DNA of 8,963 nucleotides from DASSJF01 sp035280345 (GTDB lineage: Bacteria > Sysuimicrobiota > Sysuimicrobiia > Sysuimicrobiales > Segetimicrobiaceae). This document shows, piece by piece, positions 1 through 7,321 of this stretch. Location of the stretch: the NCBI GenBank assembly GCA_035280345.1, contig DATEGA010000210.1, positions 1 through 8,963 of the forward strand. The letters are read 5' to 3'. The translations under genes were made by a program, and so were the position numbers. Under the pieces are notes generated by a model. That model ran no database searches, had not been told where the DNA came from, and worked only from the letters and a program-made list of their open reading frames with translations. Within the stretch, counting starts at the first letter, position 1; each line of letters begins with the position of its first letter.

Positions 1-45
1 GACGGGGGCGCGCGCCGGGTCGAGCGAGCGGTCCAGCGAGCGCAC
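1..45 (-). CDS. Probable 5' end of a second peptide ABC permease (DppC/OppC-like), cut by the window edge
   Basis: Nine bases after the DppB-like stop codon, a GTG at 45-43 opens a frame that stays open to the window edge. It encodes 15 residues, roughly VRSLDRSLDPARAPV. In dipeptide and oligopeptide importer operons the DppB/OppB permease is normally followed by a DppC/OppC permease, which begins with a short polar N-terminus before its first membrane segment; the visible residues fit that. The upstream sequence ACCGAGCC is only a weak ribosome binding site, so translational coupling to the preceding gene is likely. Only 15 codons are visible and no family motif can be seen, so the identification rests on operon logic. 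Confidence 0.4.
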   Translation of the reverse strand, partial: MRSLDRSLDPARAPV

Positions 46-53
46 GGCTCGGT

Positions 54-980
54 TCAACCGATCCGGATGCGTGGATCGACGAGCGCGTAGACGAGGTCGG
101 TGGCGATGTTGGCTGCGACCACGATCACCGCCAGCGCAAGCGCGATAACCTGCACCACCTGGTAATCCAGATGATAGACCGAGTCGGTTAACAGCCGGCC
201 GACGCCCGGCAGGGCGAAGACCGTCTCGACGATGATCGTGCCGCTCAGCAGAAACGCGACCCGATAGCCGAGTACCGTCACGACCGGCAGGAGTGCGTTG
301 CGGACGGCGTGGCGCAGCACCACCACGGGTTCGGCGAGTCCTTTGGCGCGGCCGGTCCGGACGTAGTCCTGATGGAGGACTTCGGCGACCGAGCCGCGCA
401 TCAGCCGTGTGATCACCGCGGTCTGCTCCGTGGCGAGCACCGCGACGGGCAGGATATAGCCCGTCCACGACTGCAGCCCGAACGCCGGGAGCCACCGCAG
501 TTTCACGGCGAAGAGGATGATCGCCATGAGCGAGATCCAGAAGCTCGGCAGCGCGACACCGAGTGTGGCGCCGACCGTGCCCACGTAGTCGAAGATCGAA
601 TAGCGGCGTACGCCGGCGAGGATTCCGACGGGGACGGCGATCGCGGCCGAGGCGGCGAACGCCGCGACGTTGAGCGTGAGCGTGACTGGCGCGGCCTGCG
701 CCAGCATTGTCCTGACCGGGACCCCGGTGCGGATGACGGACTCGCCGAAGTCGCCGCGGGCCATGTTGCCGAGCCATACCGCGTACTGGACGTACCACGG
801 CCGGTCGAAGCCCCAGAGGTGCTTGATCCCGGCGATCTGCTCAGGGCTGACCTCGGCCTCGCCGATCATCACGTCGACGGGGTTGCCCGGCGTCAGGCGG
901 AGGATCAGGAACGTGGCCGTGGCTACAAGAAACACGACGGCCGCGCCCTGGGTGAGCCGCGTGACGAGGTAGCGCCACAT
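54..980 (-). CDS. Peptide/nickel-type ABC importer permease, DppB/OppB family
   Basis: This is an inner-membrane subunit of an ABC importer for dipeptides, oligopeptides or similar solutes, pairing with a DppC-like permease and two ATPases. The 308-residue length is normal for the family. The N-terminus MWRYLVTRL leads into a hydrophobic segment at about residues 12-29, followed by the family hallmark LTPGNPVD at about 29-36. The N-terminal extracytoplasmic region contains LWGFDRPWYVQY (55-66) and GDFGES (76-81). Further membrane segments lie near 99-122, 133-159, 173-193, 231-252 and 278-300. The cytoplasmic EAA-like loop that contacts the ATPase is at about 199-230, including DYVRTGRAKGL at 205-215. 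The gene follows the solute-binding protein by 44 bases. The Shine-Dalgarno sequence is poor, but the ATG gives the usual family N-terminus. The transported substrate cannot be read from the permease. Confidence 0.93.
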   Translation of the reverse strand: MWRYLVTRLTQGAAVVFLVATATFLILRLTPGNPVDVMIGEAEVSPEQIAGIKHLWGFDRPWYVQYAVWLGNMARGDFGESVIRTGVPVRTMLAQAAPVTLTLNVAAFAASAAIAVPVGILAGVRRYSIFDYVGTVGATLGVALPSFWISLMAIILFAVKLRWLPAFGLQSWTGYILPVAVLATEQTAVITRLMRGSVAEVLHQDYVRTGRAKGLAEPVVVLRHAVRNALLPVVTVLGYRVAFLLSGTIIVETVFALPGVGRLLTDSVYHLDYQVVQVIALALAVIVVAANIATDLVYALVDPRIRIG

Positions 981-1024
981 CGATTGGCGGGGGCTTCGAT
1001 TTTACCCCACTCGGCCCGGCCCCG

Positions 1025-2629
1025 CTACGCGAGCCACCACTGGTAGGCCTTCCGGTAGAGCTGCGGGCCGTTGAACGCCGCTTTCGGCAGGCCCTGCACG
1101 CGCTTCGTGAAGACGTTGTACCAGTTCCAAAACATGAGGTACACGAACGGCGCGTCGTCCGCGACGATCTTCTGGATCTCGCTGTAGTATTGACGCCGCT
1201 TCTTCGGGTCCGGCTCCTTGAGCCCCGCGTCGATGAGACTGTCCACCTTCGGATTGGCGTAATGGGACCAGTTGTCGCCGCCGTTGGAGCGGAGGGTGAG
1301 CGATGGGTCGGGGTCACCCAGGCTGCCGCCGTAGGTCCAGTTGAACAGAGACGCGTCCATCTCGCCGGTGCGCATCTTTTGCGTAATCGTCGCGACCGGC
1401 GCTTCGGCGAGCTTCATCTCGATCCCCACGGCCTTCAGGTCCTGCTGTGCGACCTCCGCCTCGGGCCGCCGGGCCTGATCGCCGATGATCGTGGTGCACG
1501 TAAAGGACAATCGCGTGCCGCTCTTCTGGCGGATGCCGTCCGGCCCTGGCTTCCATCCCGCCTCGTCGAGCAGCGCCTTTGCCTTCGCCGGATCGTGCGG
1601 GTACTTGGGAACGTTGGGTTCGTAGTACGTGCGGAACGCGGGCGAGAGGTGCGAGGTCGCGAGCGCGGCCGTGCTCTTGAAGATGTCGTCGATCAACCGC
1701 TGGCGGTTGATCGCATGCATCAACGCCTGCCTGACGCGCTTCTCCGCGAAGAACGGCCGCTTGTTGTTGATCGGAAAGTGATTGAGGCCGGTGGTGATCG
1801 TCACGAACACGGCAAAGTTCGGGTCTTTGGCGAAACGCAGATTGTCCTCGGTCAAGAGCGGCCAAAACGACGAATCGGACTGGCCGGTCTGCAGGCCGAT
1901 CGCGCGTACCGACGGCTCCGGCACGACGTCCACGCGGAAGAAGTCGAGATAGGGCCGGCCGCGGAAATGCCGGTCGAACGCCTGGACGAGCGTGTGCTCA
2001 GACGGCCGCCACTCCTTGAGCCGGAAGCTGCCGGTGCCGATCGGCGCGCTCTTGTACGCTTTCTCGCCGATTCGGCCGTGGTAGGCCGCGGGCACGATGA
2101 ACGTCGAGGCGCCCTTCGCGAGGAAGGCCGCGTTGGGTTCGTTCATCTTGACCCGGACCGTGTACTTGTCGACCGCCTCGACCGAGCCCACCCCCTTGAA
2201 GTTGTTGGCCATGATCGCGTGGTTGGCAGGGTTCATGTACCACTCGTAGGTGTACTTCACGTCGTCGGCCGTAAATTCGGTCCCGTCGTGGAACGTGACG
2301 CCGTGCACGAGTTTGAAGGTGTACGCCATCCCGTCGGGCGCCGCCGTGTACGAGGCCGCGAGCGTCGGGATGAGGTTGAAGTTCTCGTCGAGCTCGAGGA
2401 GCGCGTTGTGGATCTGCGTGACGGCCGTCCAGATGACGCCCGGTCCCGAATCGTCGGGACTCAGGCTCGAGATCTCTTGGTGCCCCGTGACGGCCATCGT
2501 GCCCCCGCGTTTCGCCGCGGCTGCAGCGCCGCGCGGCAGCCAGCCCGAGGACGCGACGGACAGGCCGGTGAGGGCCGCCCGGGTGAGAAACTCACGGCGA
2601 CTCGTGCCGCGTGCGCGCTCATGGCCCAT
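1025..2629 (-). CDS. Peptide ABC transporter solute-binding protein, family 5 (DppA/OppA-like), Tat-exported
   Basis: This extracytoplasmic receptor captures peptides or related solutes and delivers them to the permease encoded downstream. At 534 residues it is full length for SBP family 5. It has a twin-arginine signal: SRREFL at residues 10-15, a hydrophobic stretch to about 31, and a likely Ala-rich cleavage site near 36-39. There is no lipobox cysteine. The mature protein opens with the typical GGTM. Other family features include SLSPDDSG (an opening loop), the segment around VTFHDGTEFTADDVKYTYE, RVRQALMHAINRQ, and near the C-terminus NWSHYANPKVDSLID followed by the helical KKRRQYYSEIQKI segment. 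The ATG at 2629 has a good ribosome binding site (GAGG eight bases upstream). The gene starts 125 bases after the phosphoesterase and probably has its own promoter. Ligand specificity (dipeptide, oligopeptide, nickel, glutathione) is not determinable by eye. Confidence 0.95.
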   Translation of the reverse strand: MGHERARGTSRREFLTRAALTGLSVASSGWLPRGAAAAAKRGGTMAVTGHQEISSLSPDDSGPGVIWTAVTQIHNALLELDENFNLIPTLAASYTAAPDGMAYTFKLVHGVTFHDGTEFTADDVKYTYEWYMNPANHAIMANNFKGVGSVEAVDKYTVRVKMNEPNAAFLAKGASTFIVPAAYHGRIGEKAYKSAPIGTGSFRLKEWRPSEHTLVQAFDRHFRGRPYLDFFRVDVVPEPSVRAIGLQTGQSDSSFWPLLTEDNLRFAKDPNFAVFVTITTGLNHFPINNKRPFFAEKRVRQALMHAINRQRLIDDIFKSTAALATSHLSPAFRTYYEPNVPKYPHDPAKAKALLDEAGWKPGPDGIRQKSGTRLSFTCTTIIGDQARRPEAEVAQQDLKAVGIEMKLAEAPVATITQKMRTGEMDASLFNWTYGGSLGDPDPSLTLRSNGGDNWSHYANPKVDSLIDAGLKEPDPKKRRQYYSEIQKIVADDAPFVYLMFWNWYNVFTKRVQGLPKAAFNGPQLYRKAYQWWLA

Positions 2630-2754
2630 CGGTTACACCTCGGTCGCGTTCCGGAATGCGCTGGTGTTCGGTCCCGTCGGGCGAACCCCTCCGGCGCGCG
2701 GAGCGGCGCGGCGGCGAACGCGAGGCGGTTGCGCGCGCCGGCGGGCGCTTGTGC

Positions 2755-3474
2755 CTACACGTCGATGAGCCGGTAGGTTTGCTCCGGGCTCTGCTGCCGC
2801 AGCACCGGCAACGAAACGTTGTAGACCGGAATGCCCTGCGGCGTGCGTCCTTCCGGGGCGCCGTGATGGGCATGCGCGTGGACGATGACGGAGACGCCGA
2901 AACGGTCCAGCGGGTCGACGAGGCGGGAAGAGCCGAGAAATGGGAAGACTTCGAGCGGCTCGCCCTCGACGGTCTCGCGAATCGGCGCGTAGTGGAGGAC
3001 GGCGACCGTCCGGTCGACGCCGTGCTCTGTCTTGAGCCGGTGCAGTGCCCGTTCCAGAATGACGCCCTCGTTCACCGCGCCCTGAACGAACTGCTTGACG
3101 GCGTGCTCGCCCCACGGCTGCAATGCGAGGCGCCCGAACCCGCCGGCGAACCCCTTGGCGCCGACGAACCCGACTCCGTCGAGGGTCCAGGGCTCGGTGG
3201 CGAACACCATGAGCCCGGTGCGGGCCAGGACGTTGACGAGCTCCTCCGGTGGTGTGCTCTCGTAATCGTGGTTGCCGAGGACCGCGATCTTCGGGATGTG
3301 GCAGACGGTGAGCGCCTCCGCGAGAATATCGGCCTCCTTAATGAACCCGTGGTCGGTCAGGTCGCCGCACAGCACCAGCACGTCGGCGCGGTCGTTCACC
3401 TCGGCGAACGCCCGCCGCAGCGGCTCGGCCACCGCGTCGCGGATGTGCAGATCACCCAGCGCGGCGATTCGCAT
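2755..3474 (-). CDS. Calcineurin-like metallophosphoesterase
   Basis: This is a predicted cytoplasmic dinuclear-metal phosphoesterase of 239 residues with no signal peptide. All five metal-binding blocks are visible: GDLH (7-10), GDLTD (37-41), GNHD (67-70), a lone His in LHYAP (H161), and HAHAHHG (199-205), which stands where many relatives have GHTH. The complete motif set suggests an active enzyme; the substrate (phosphomonoester, phosphodiester or nucleotide) is unknown. The ATG start lies inside the 3' end of the nucleotidyltransferase gene, a 23-base overlap, and has no convincing Shine-Dalgarno sequence, so the two are probably translationally coupled and act in one pathway. A reversal or cleanup role for a nucleotidyl modification is conceivable, but that is inference. 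Confidence 0.92.
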   Translation of the reverse strand: MRIAALGDLHIRDAVAEPLRRAFAEVNDRADVLVLCGDLTDHGFIKEADILAEALTVCHIPKIAVLGNHDYESTPPEELVNVLARTGLMVFATEPWTLDGVGFVGAKGFAGGFGRLALQPWGEHAVKQFVQGAVNEGVILERALHRLKTEHGVDRTVAVLHYAPIRETVEGEPLEVFPFLGSSRLVDPLDRFGVSVIVHAHAHHGAPEGRTPQGIPVYNVSLPVLRQQSPEQTYRLIDV

Positions 3475-4249
3475 GTCTCGGCGGCAGGCGGCGGGGCGTG
3501 CGCCGCGCGATATCCGCGCGGGCGTCCGCGTAGCCCCAGGCCGTCACGTCCGGCACATAGTCGTGCGGCGTGAGGAGCGTGCCGCGGCAGACAGCCGGTC
3601 CTTTCTTGCCGCGGTCGACGTCGGTCTGCGACTGCTCGAGGCGCGCCAGCAGTTCATGAAACACCCAGGCCGGCACAACATCGGGCTCGGACGGATACGC
3701 GAACCGGAAGTTGATCAGGTGGGCGAGCAGGACCTCCCACTCCGGGCCCATCCGGTCGAGCAGCCGCTGCCAGTCGAGCCTCCGTCCCTCGCGGCGGAGG
3801 ATGTGCGCGATGTCGGCGCCGTCGTACCGGTAGCGGTCCTGCACGAACGACTTGCTCCAGATCATCTCCTCCGGCGGGATCAGGCGGACCCGCGAGCCCA
3901 ACAGACGCGCCGGCCGGGCGTGCCGGATCCAGCCTTGATCCACGGGGCAGATGCCATTGCCGGAGCCGTAGATCACATCGATGAAGAGGTCGCCCCGAAA
4001 AACCTTGACGATCCACGTCGGATCGAAGTGCTCGACGCGGTCGCCGGACCGAAGCAGGGTCCGGACGACCCGGGCCCGGTCGCGCCGGGCGCAGAATACG
4101 TCGAGGTCCTTCGTGTGCCGGACGATGCCGGCGTAGACTCGCAACGCATAGGCGCCGCCGATCATGAAGGGGATGCGGCTGCGCACCAGCTCACGCAGCG
4201 CCTCCGCGTAGTACCGCTCAGCCTCGATGATGCCGGCGGTGATGCTCAC
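3452..4249 (-). CDS. Nucleotidyltransferase-fold protein (MNT/AbiEii-like superfamily)
   Basis: A 265-residue cytoplasmic protein with the polymerase-beta-type nucleotidyltransferase signature: GG at 31-32 in IGGAYALRVYAG, followed by HTKDLDVF with Asp48 and Asp50 as the catalytic D-x-D pair, and a third acidic residue, Asp91, in the strand FIDVIYG. A helical C-terminal half follows, including KSFVQDRYRYDGADI, and then a basic tail. Such enzymes transfer NMP groups to small molecules, RNA or proteins; the target here is unknown. The GTG start at 4249 has AAGGAG ten bases upstream. A nearby ATG closer to that site is out of frame. The last residues (about 258-265) overlap the phosphoesterase start and may be an extension. 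It resembles the catalytic part of AbiEii-type toxins and MNT domains, but no antitoxin gene of the known kind is adjacent. Confidence 0.85.
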   Translation of the reverse strand: MSITAGIIEAERYYAEALRELVRSRIPFMIGGAYALRVYAGIVRHTKDLDVFCARRDRARVVRTLLRSGDRVEHFDPTWIVKVFRGDLFIDVIYGSGNGICPVDQGWIRHARPARLLGSRVRLIPPEEMIWSKSFVQDRYRYDGADIAHILRREGRRLDWQRLLDRMGPEWEVLLAHLINFRFAYPSEPDVVPAWVFHELLARLEQSQTDVDRGKKGPAVCRGTLLTPHDYVPDVTAWGYADARADIARRTPRRLPPRHANRRAG

Positions 4250-4345
4250 GCAGTGCCATCTCCTTTGTGTGGCTCAATGAAGACGAGGCGACAAAAATCC
4301 CCCTGTCACATACCTACCCCGGTCGGGAGGCCGGGAATCCAAACT

Positions 4346-4364
4346 CCGGTCCGTCATGGACCGG
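4346..4364 (-). terminator. Hairpin after the exporter operon, possible terminator
   Basis: On the minus strand, 10 bases past the stop of the DUF4352-like gene, CCGGTCC-ATGAC-GGACCGG forms a perfect 7-bp stem with a 5-base loop. The sequence that follows in the transcript direction is AGTTTGGATT, only a weak U-tract. A second, smaller CCCGG/CCGGG hairpin (4318-4335) follows. The position between two gene blocks fits a terminator. The weak U-tract leaves open a role as a transcript-end stabiliser instead. Confidence 0.45.
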
Positions 4365-4374
4365 CCGGACCCGG

Positions 4375-4800
4375 TTAGGACAGCTTGATTCGGACGATCT
4401 CTCCGGTCGTGGTGACGAACAAGAGCCGGGACGCCGTGCGACCAGCCGGCAGCCGGAAAACGACGGTGGCGTGCAGATCGTGGAGGGGCAGGATCGTCAC
4501 CACGGCGGCGTGGTAGGCCTCGAACTGGGTCGCGGTGTCGGTCTTGTAGATATGCCCCAGGTTGTCGATCAGGAGGAAGTGCTCGCGGTCGACGCGGACC
4601 GGGTCGACGCCGACGTTTTGCACGTTCAGGTCAATCGAGACGTAGAGGTCGGGTTCCCCGACGAAGCGCGAGTACTGCGGGCGGCCGAGATGGATGGCCA
4701 AGTGCCCGACGGGGAACGCCCACTGCGTCACGAGGACGAGGACGCTGCCCATCGCCAGGGCGACGGCGACCTGGACGAGGCGCCGCGGCAGGGACGTCAC
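4375..4800 (-). CDS. Small membrane-anchored protein with a DUF4352-like domain
   Basis: A 141-residue protein with an N-terminal membrane anchor at about residues 8-29, then an extracytoplasmic beta-rich domain. LYVSIDLNVQNVGVDPVRVD (52-71), followed by HFLLIDNLGHIYKTD (74-88), has the layout of DUF4352/telomeric-repeat-factor-like Ig-fold domains: a strand, an asparagine-glycine turn, 'P-V-x-V', then 'F-x-L-x-D-x-x-G-x-x-Y'. The C-terminal strands include VVFRLPAG and LLFVTTTGEIVRIKL. The chosen GTG start (4798-4800) overlaps the stop of the upstream gene as GTGA. The open frame extends much further upstream, but only in a reading shadow of that gene. No Shine-Dalgarno is visible, consistent with translational coupling. 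It is probably an accessory subunit of the exporter encoded in the same operon; its exact role is unknown. Confidence 0.75.
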   Translation of the reverse strand: MTSLPRRLVQVAVALAMGSVLVLVTQWAFPVGHLAIHLGRPQYSRFVGEPDLYVSIDLNVQNVGVDPVRVDREHFLLIDNLGHIYKTDTATQFEAYHAAVVTILPLHDLHATVVFRLPAGRTASRLLFVTTTGEIVRIKLS

Positions 4801-5525
4801 GGGTGGAGGGTCCCGGAACCGGCCGCGGGCGCCGCGGGGACGGCTTTCCCGTGCGCGATCTGGTCGATGAAGTGCTGCGCCGTCTGGCTGTAGCCCGGCA
4901 TCGTCCCGACCCGGCGCCACACCCGCAGCGCCCCGGCGCGGTCGCCGCCGTCGAGGAGGATGTGGGCCTCGAGCCAGAACGCCTGGAAGCGCACCTGATC
5001 GTCGTTGGTGACGCTTGCCGCCTGCTCGACCCGCGACGCTGCGGCCTTGTTGTCGTGCAGGAGGCGCCAGTCCACAAAGGCCACGCCGGTGAGCAGGTCG
5101 CCGGCCGCCGGATTGTTCCGGATGCCCTCGTCGTAGAAGAGTACGGCCTCGCGCGGCTTGCCGAAATGGAAGGCCAGCCACTGCCCGCCGAGGGCGTAGG
5201 CGCTGACGTAGTGCGGGTCGAGCCACGTAATGAGGCGGACGAGCGGCATCAGCGCCTCGTCGTCCCCGCGGTTGATGTCGCCGTCGACCACGCGCCGCCG
5301 GTGGGCGTATTCGTCCACGCGCAGCCAGATGAAGTCGGCCAGGAGGCCGCGGATCTGTCCGGCGAACCCCCGGACGACCTCGGCCGCCGCCGAAAACTGC
5401 ACGCCCGCTTCGTCGTTGGCCGCCGGACGATAGACGTCGACCAGCGCCTGCGCGCCGGCGACGCACGCCAAGAGGACCAGGGCGGTCAGGACGGTCCGGT
5501 ACCGGGCGAAGCGCTGCGCGATCAA
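4797..5525 (-). CDS. Membrane-anchored TPR-like protein of an ABC exporter operon
   Basis: A protein of about 242 residues. The TTG start at 5523-5525 forms a TTGA overlap with the permease stop and has GGGAG just upstream. The frame is open further upstream, but only as a shadow of the permease gene. A hydrophobic N-terminus (about 11-28) gives an anchor; it contains LLAC at residues 18-21, an imperfect lipobox, so a lipoprotein is possible. The rest is helical with TPR-like spacing: GLLADFIWLRVDEYAH, then LITWLDPHYVSAYALGGQWL, EAVLFYDEGIRNNP, and AAASRVEQAASV. The 'WLDP...Y..GG..L' and 'A...Y..GI..NP' segments are typical of TPR proteins encoded beside ABC-2 exporters. It likely acts outside the membrane as a scaffold for the transporter or its substrate. 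The family is recognised only in general terms. Confidence 0.8.
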   Translation of the reverse strand: MIAQRFARYRTVLTALVLLACVAGAQALVDVYRPAANDEAGVQFSAAAEVVRGFAGQIRGLLADFIWLRVDEYAHRRRVVDGDINRGDDEALMPLVRLITWLDPHYVSAYALGGQWLAFHFGKPREAVLFYDEGIRNNPAAGDLLTGVAFVDWRLLHDNKAAASRVEQAASVTNDDQVRFQAFWLEAHILLDGGDRAGALRVWRRVGTMPGYSQTAQHFIDQIAHGKAVPAAPAAGSGTLHP

Positions 5526-6295
5526 AACTCCCGTTCCTCGAAGATCTGGGTGCCGAGGTAGAGGAAAAACGCGGAGAGCGCGGCAGCGTACAGTGTCGTT
5601 CGGAAGAGGTAGGCCCACGGCACGACGGCGTTGTGCACCACCGCCGTCCGCACGTTGAAGTTCTCGAAGTTCGGCAGCAGATAGTAGAACGTTTGGGCCG
5701 CCCCGGCGGCGAGCCGGCTGTACGTGACCATGCCGGCGTACGCGATCACCGCGCCCTTGAGGTAGCTCGCCACGTACACGAGGACGCTGAGCGCCGCGCA
5801 GACGACCGAGCTGCTGAACGACGCGATCGCGAGCGCCACCGCGGACAGGACGGCGAAGGAGAGCCACAGCATGTAGCCGGCCTTGACGGCCTCGAGCAGC
5901 GAGCCGCCTTGGTCGACGGACATGAAGAACATCAGGATCGCCACCATCGGCGCGACGGCGACGGCGATCGCGGCGAGCGCCCCGAAGAACTTGCCCAGCA
6001 CCAGCTCGTAGCGCCGGATCGGTTTGCTTAGCACGTTATAGATCGTGCGGCTTTCGATCTCGCCCGAGAGCTGCGTGCTGACGAGCACCAACGTGGCCAC
6101 CGCGCCGAACAGGAAGATGACCGTCATCGCGACGTCTTTGAAGAACTTGATCTCCGTCCCGAGCTGGAAAAACGACAGAAATGCGGTGGCGATGATGATG
6201 CCGCAGCCGAACAGCGCGAGCACCGGCAGCGTTCGCCGGCGCCACGCCTCCCGCATCACCTGCCGAGCGACGACAAGCACGGACGCGGGCATCAT
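5522..6295 (-). CDS. ABC-2 type transporter permease (NosY/PilI-like)
   Basis: A 257-residue integral membrane subunit of an ABC exporter, encoded immediately after its ATPase. Membrane segments are at about residues 23-43, 54-76, 103-127, 141-165, 165-190 and 222-248. The cytoplasmic loop ESRTIYNVLSKPIRRYEL (81-98), followed by VLGKFFG, is the hallmark of the ABC-2 permease family that includes NosY, GldF and other exporter subunits. A periplasmic region lies between about 193 and 222. The start ATG at 6293-6295 overlaps the ATPase stop as ATGA; a second ATG follows directly. The Shine-Dalgarno sequence is weak, in line with coupling. Six predicted segments and a single half-size permease imply a homodimer with two ATPase copies. 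The substrate is unknown. Confidence 0.92.
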   Translation of the reverse strand: MMPASVLVVARQVMREAWRRRTLPVLALFGCGIIIATAFLSFFQLGTEIKFFKDVAMTVIFLFGAVATLVLVSTQLSGEIESRTIYNVLSKPIRRYELVLGKFFGALAAIAVAVAPMVAILMFFMSVDQGGSLLEAVKAGYMLWLSFAVLSAVALAIASFSSSVVCAALSVLVYVASYLKGAVIAYAGMVTYSRLAAGAAQTFYYLLPNFENFNVRTAVVHNAVVPWAYLFRTTLYAAALSAFFLYLGTQIFEEREF

Positions 6296-7263
6296 ACGCG
6301 GTCTGCCTGTGCCGGCGCCGCGGCGGCTCCCGCCGTCCCGCCGCGTCCGCCGACCAGCTTCACGAACACGTCCTCCAGCCGTTCGCGCTTGGCGTGGAGC
6401 GCGACGATTTGTCCGCCGGTTTGGCGGACGAGGTCAATGATCGGATAGACGAAGCGTTGCTCCGGCACGACGACCACCGTCGCGTCGGTGCCGTGGTGGA
6501 TCGTCGCGCCCGGGATCGCCTCGATGTGCCGGCTGAGCGAGCCGTTGGCGCCGTGGATGGTGAGTTCCATTTCGCGGCCGCCGGCGAGCAGATCGCCGAT
6601 CCGACCCACCGCGACGAGCTCGCCCCGGTTCAGGATCGCGACGCGGTCGCAGACCGTCTCCACCTCGGCCAGAATGTGCGAGCTGAGGAAGACGGTCTTC
6701 CCGCGCTCCCGCAACTGCAGCAGAATGTCGCGCATCTCGCGGCGGCCGATCGGGTCGAGTCCGCCGGCGGGCTCGTCGAGGATCACGAGGTCCGGATCGT
6801 TGACCAACGCCTGCGCGAGCCCGAGGCGCTGCAGCATGCCGCGGGAGTACTTGCGGACCGCGAGCCGCCGCTCGTCCCACAGACCGACCAGCCGCAGCAG
6901 CTCCTCTACGCGCCCGCGGCGCACGCGCTCGGCGAGGCCGAACAGCGATCCGTAGTAATGCAGCAGTTCCTCGCCACGCAGGTATTCGTAGAAGTAAGGG
7001 GACTCCGGCAGGAAGCCGACCCGTCGCCGCGCGTCCACGGAGCCGAGCGCGTGCCCGAGGACCGCGCCGCCGCCGCCGGTCGGGCGGATCAGTCCGAGCA
7101 GCAGCTTAATGGTCGTGGTTTTGCCCGCACCGTTCGGCCCCAGGAACCCGTAAATCTCGCCCGGCGGCACGTCCAGCGTCAGACCGAGCAGCGCCGCACG
7201 ATCCGACCGGTGCGTGGTGCGGTAGCGCTTGGCCAATTCGTGGACCGAGATTGCGGGTGGCAC
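6292..7263 (-). CDS. ABC exporter ATP-binding protein (CcmA/NatA/PilH-like)
   Basis: The ATPase of the exporter, about 323 residues. Walker A is GPNGAGKTT (42-50). The Q-loop position reads FLPESPYFYEYL with Glu87, common in ABC-2 exporters. The signature is YSRGMLQRL (139-147), a variant of LSGGQ. Walker B is LVILDEP (159-165), the D-loop GGLDP, and the switch His196 sits in LSSHIL. After about residue 220 there is the C-terminal regulatory domain usual in exporters, ending in an Ala-rich tail. The start chosen is GTG at 7261-7263, with GGGGGAG five bases upstream, giving the normal N-terminus ISVHELAKRYR. The open frame runs 95 codons further upstream, but that stretch is Arg/Pro-rich intergenic shadow. 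It is the first gene of a four-gene operon and probably sets its expression. Confidence 0.94.
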   Translation of the reverse strand: MPPAISVHELAKRYRTTHRSDRAALLGLTLDVPPGEIYGFLGPNGAGKTTTIKLLLGLIRPTGGGGAVLGHALGSVDARRRVGFLPESPYFYEYLRGEELLHYYGSLFGLAERVRRGRVEELLRLVGLWDERRLAVRKYSRGMLQRLGLAQALVNDPDLVILDEPAGGLDPIGRREMRDILLQLRERGKTVFLSSHILAEVETVCDRVAILNRGELVAVGRIGDLLAGGREMELTIHGANGSLSRHIEAIPGATIHHGTDATVVVVPEQRFVYPIIDLVRQTGGQIVALHAKRERLEDVFVKLVGGRGGTAGAAAAPAQADRV

Positions 7264-7315
7264 AGGCTCTCCCCCGTGGTCGTTCCGATGGAACTCTCGT
7301 GCAACTGCGCTGCAG

Positions 7316-7321
7316 ATCATA
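7316..7321 (-). promoter_or_regulatory. Possible -10 box for the exporter operon
   Basis: The minus strand reads TATGAT here, five of six matches to the sigma-70 -10 consensus, about 53 bases upstream of the ATPase GTG. No good TTGACA-like -35 is found 16-18 bases upstream (the sequence there is CTACGC), so this is a weak or activator-dependent promoter at best. Confidence 0.25.

Noticed and set aside
981..1024. Stem-loop between the solute-binding protein and permease genes
   Set aside because: Only a 4-base GGGG/CCCC pairing with a long loop is possible; too weak to claim as a stabilising structure.
2660..2754. Terminator between the phosphoesterase and the solute-binding protein
   Set aside because: Only short GCGCC/GGCGC-type pairings exist in very GC-rich sequence and there is no U-tract; not distinguishable from background.
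1190..2776. 528-codon plus-strand open frame opposite the solute-binding protein
   Set aside because: It is Arg/Val/Glu-rich low-complexity sequence with no recognisable motif, antisense to a clearly conserved gene; typical of high-GC mirror frames.
4801..5466. Long N-terminal extension of the DUF4352-like protein
   Set aside because: It lies wholly opposite frame to the TPR-like gene on the same strand and reads as low-complexity Arg/Gly/Pro; the GTGA overlap start at 4800 is far better.
5526..5867. Upstream extension of the TPR-like protein into the permease gene
   Set aside because: The translated region is an Arg/Gly-rich shadow of the permease, and the TTG at 5525 overlaps the permease stop and precedes a good membrane anchor.
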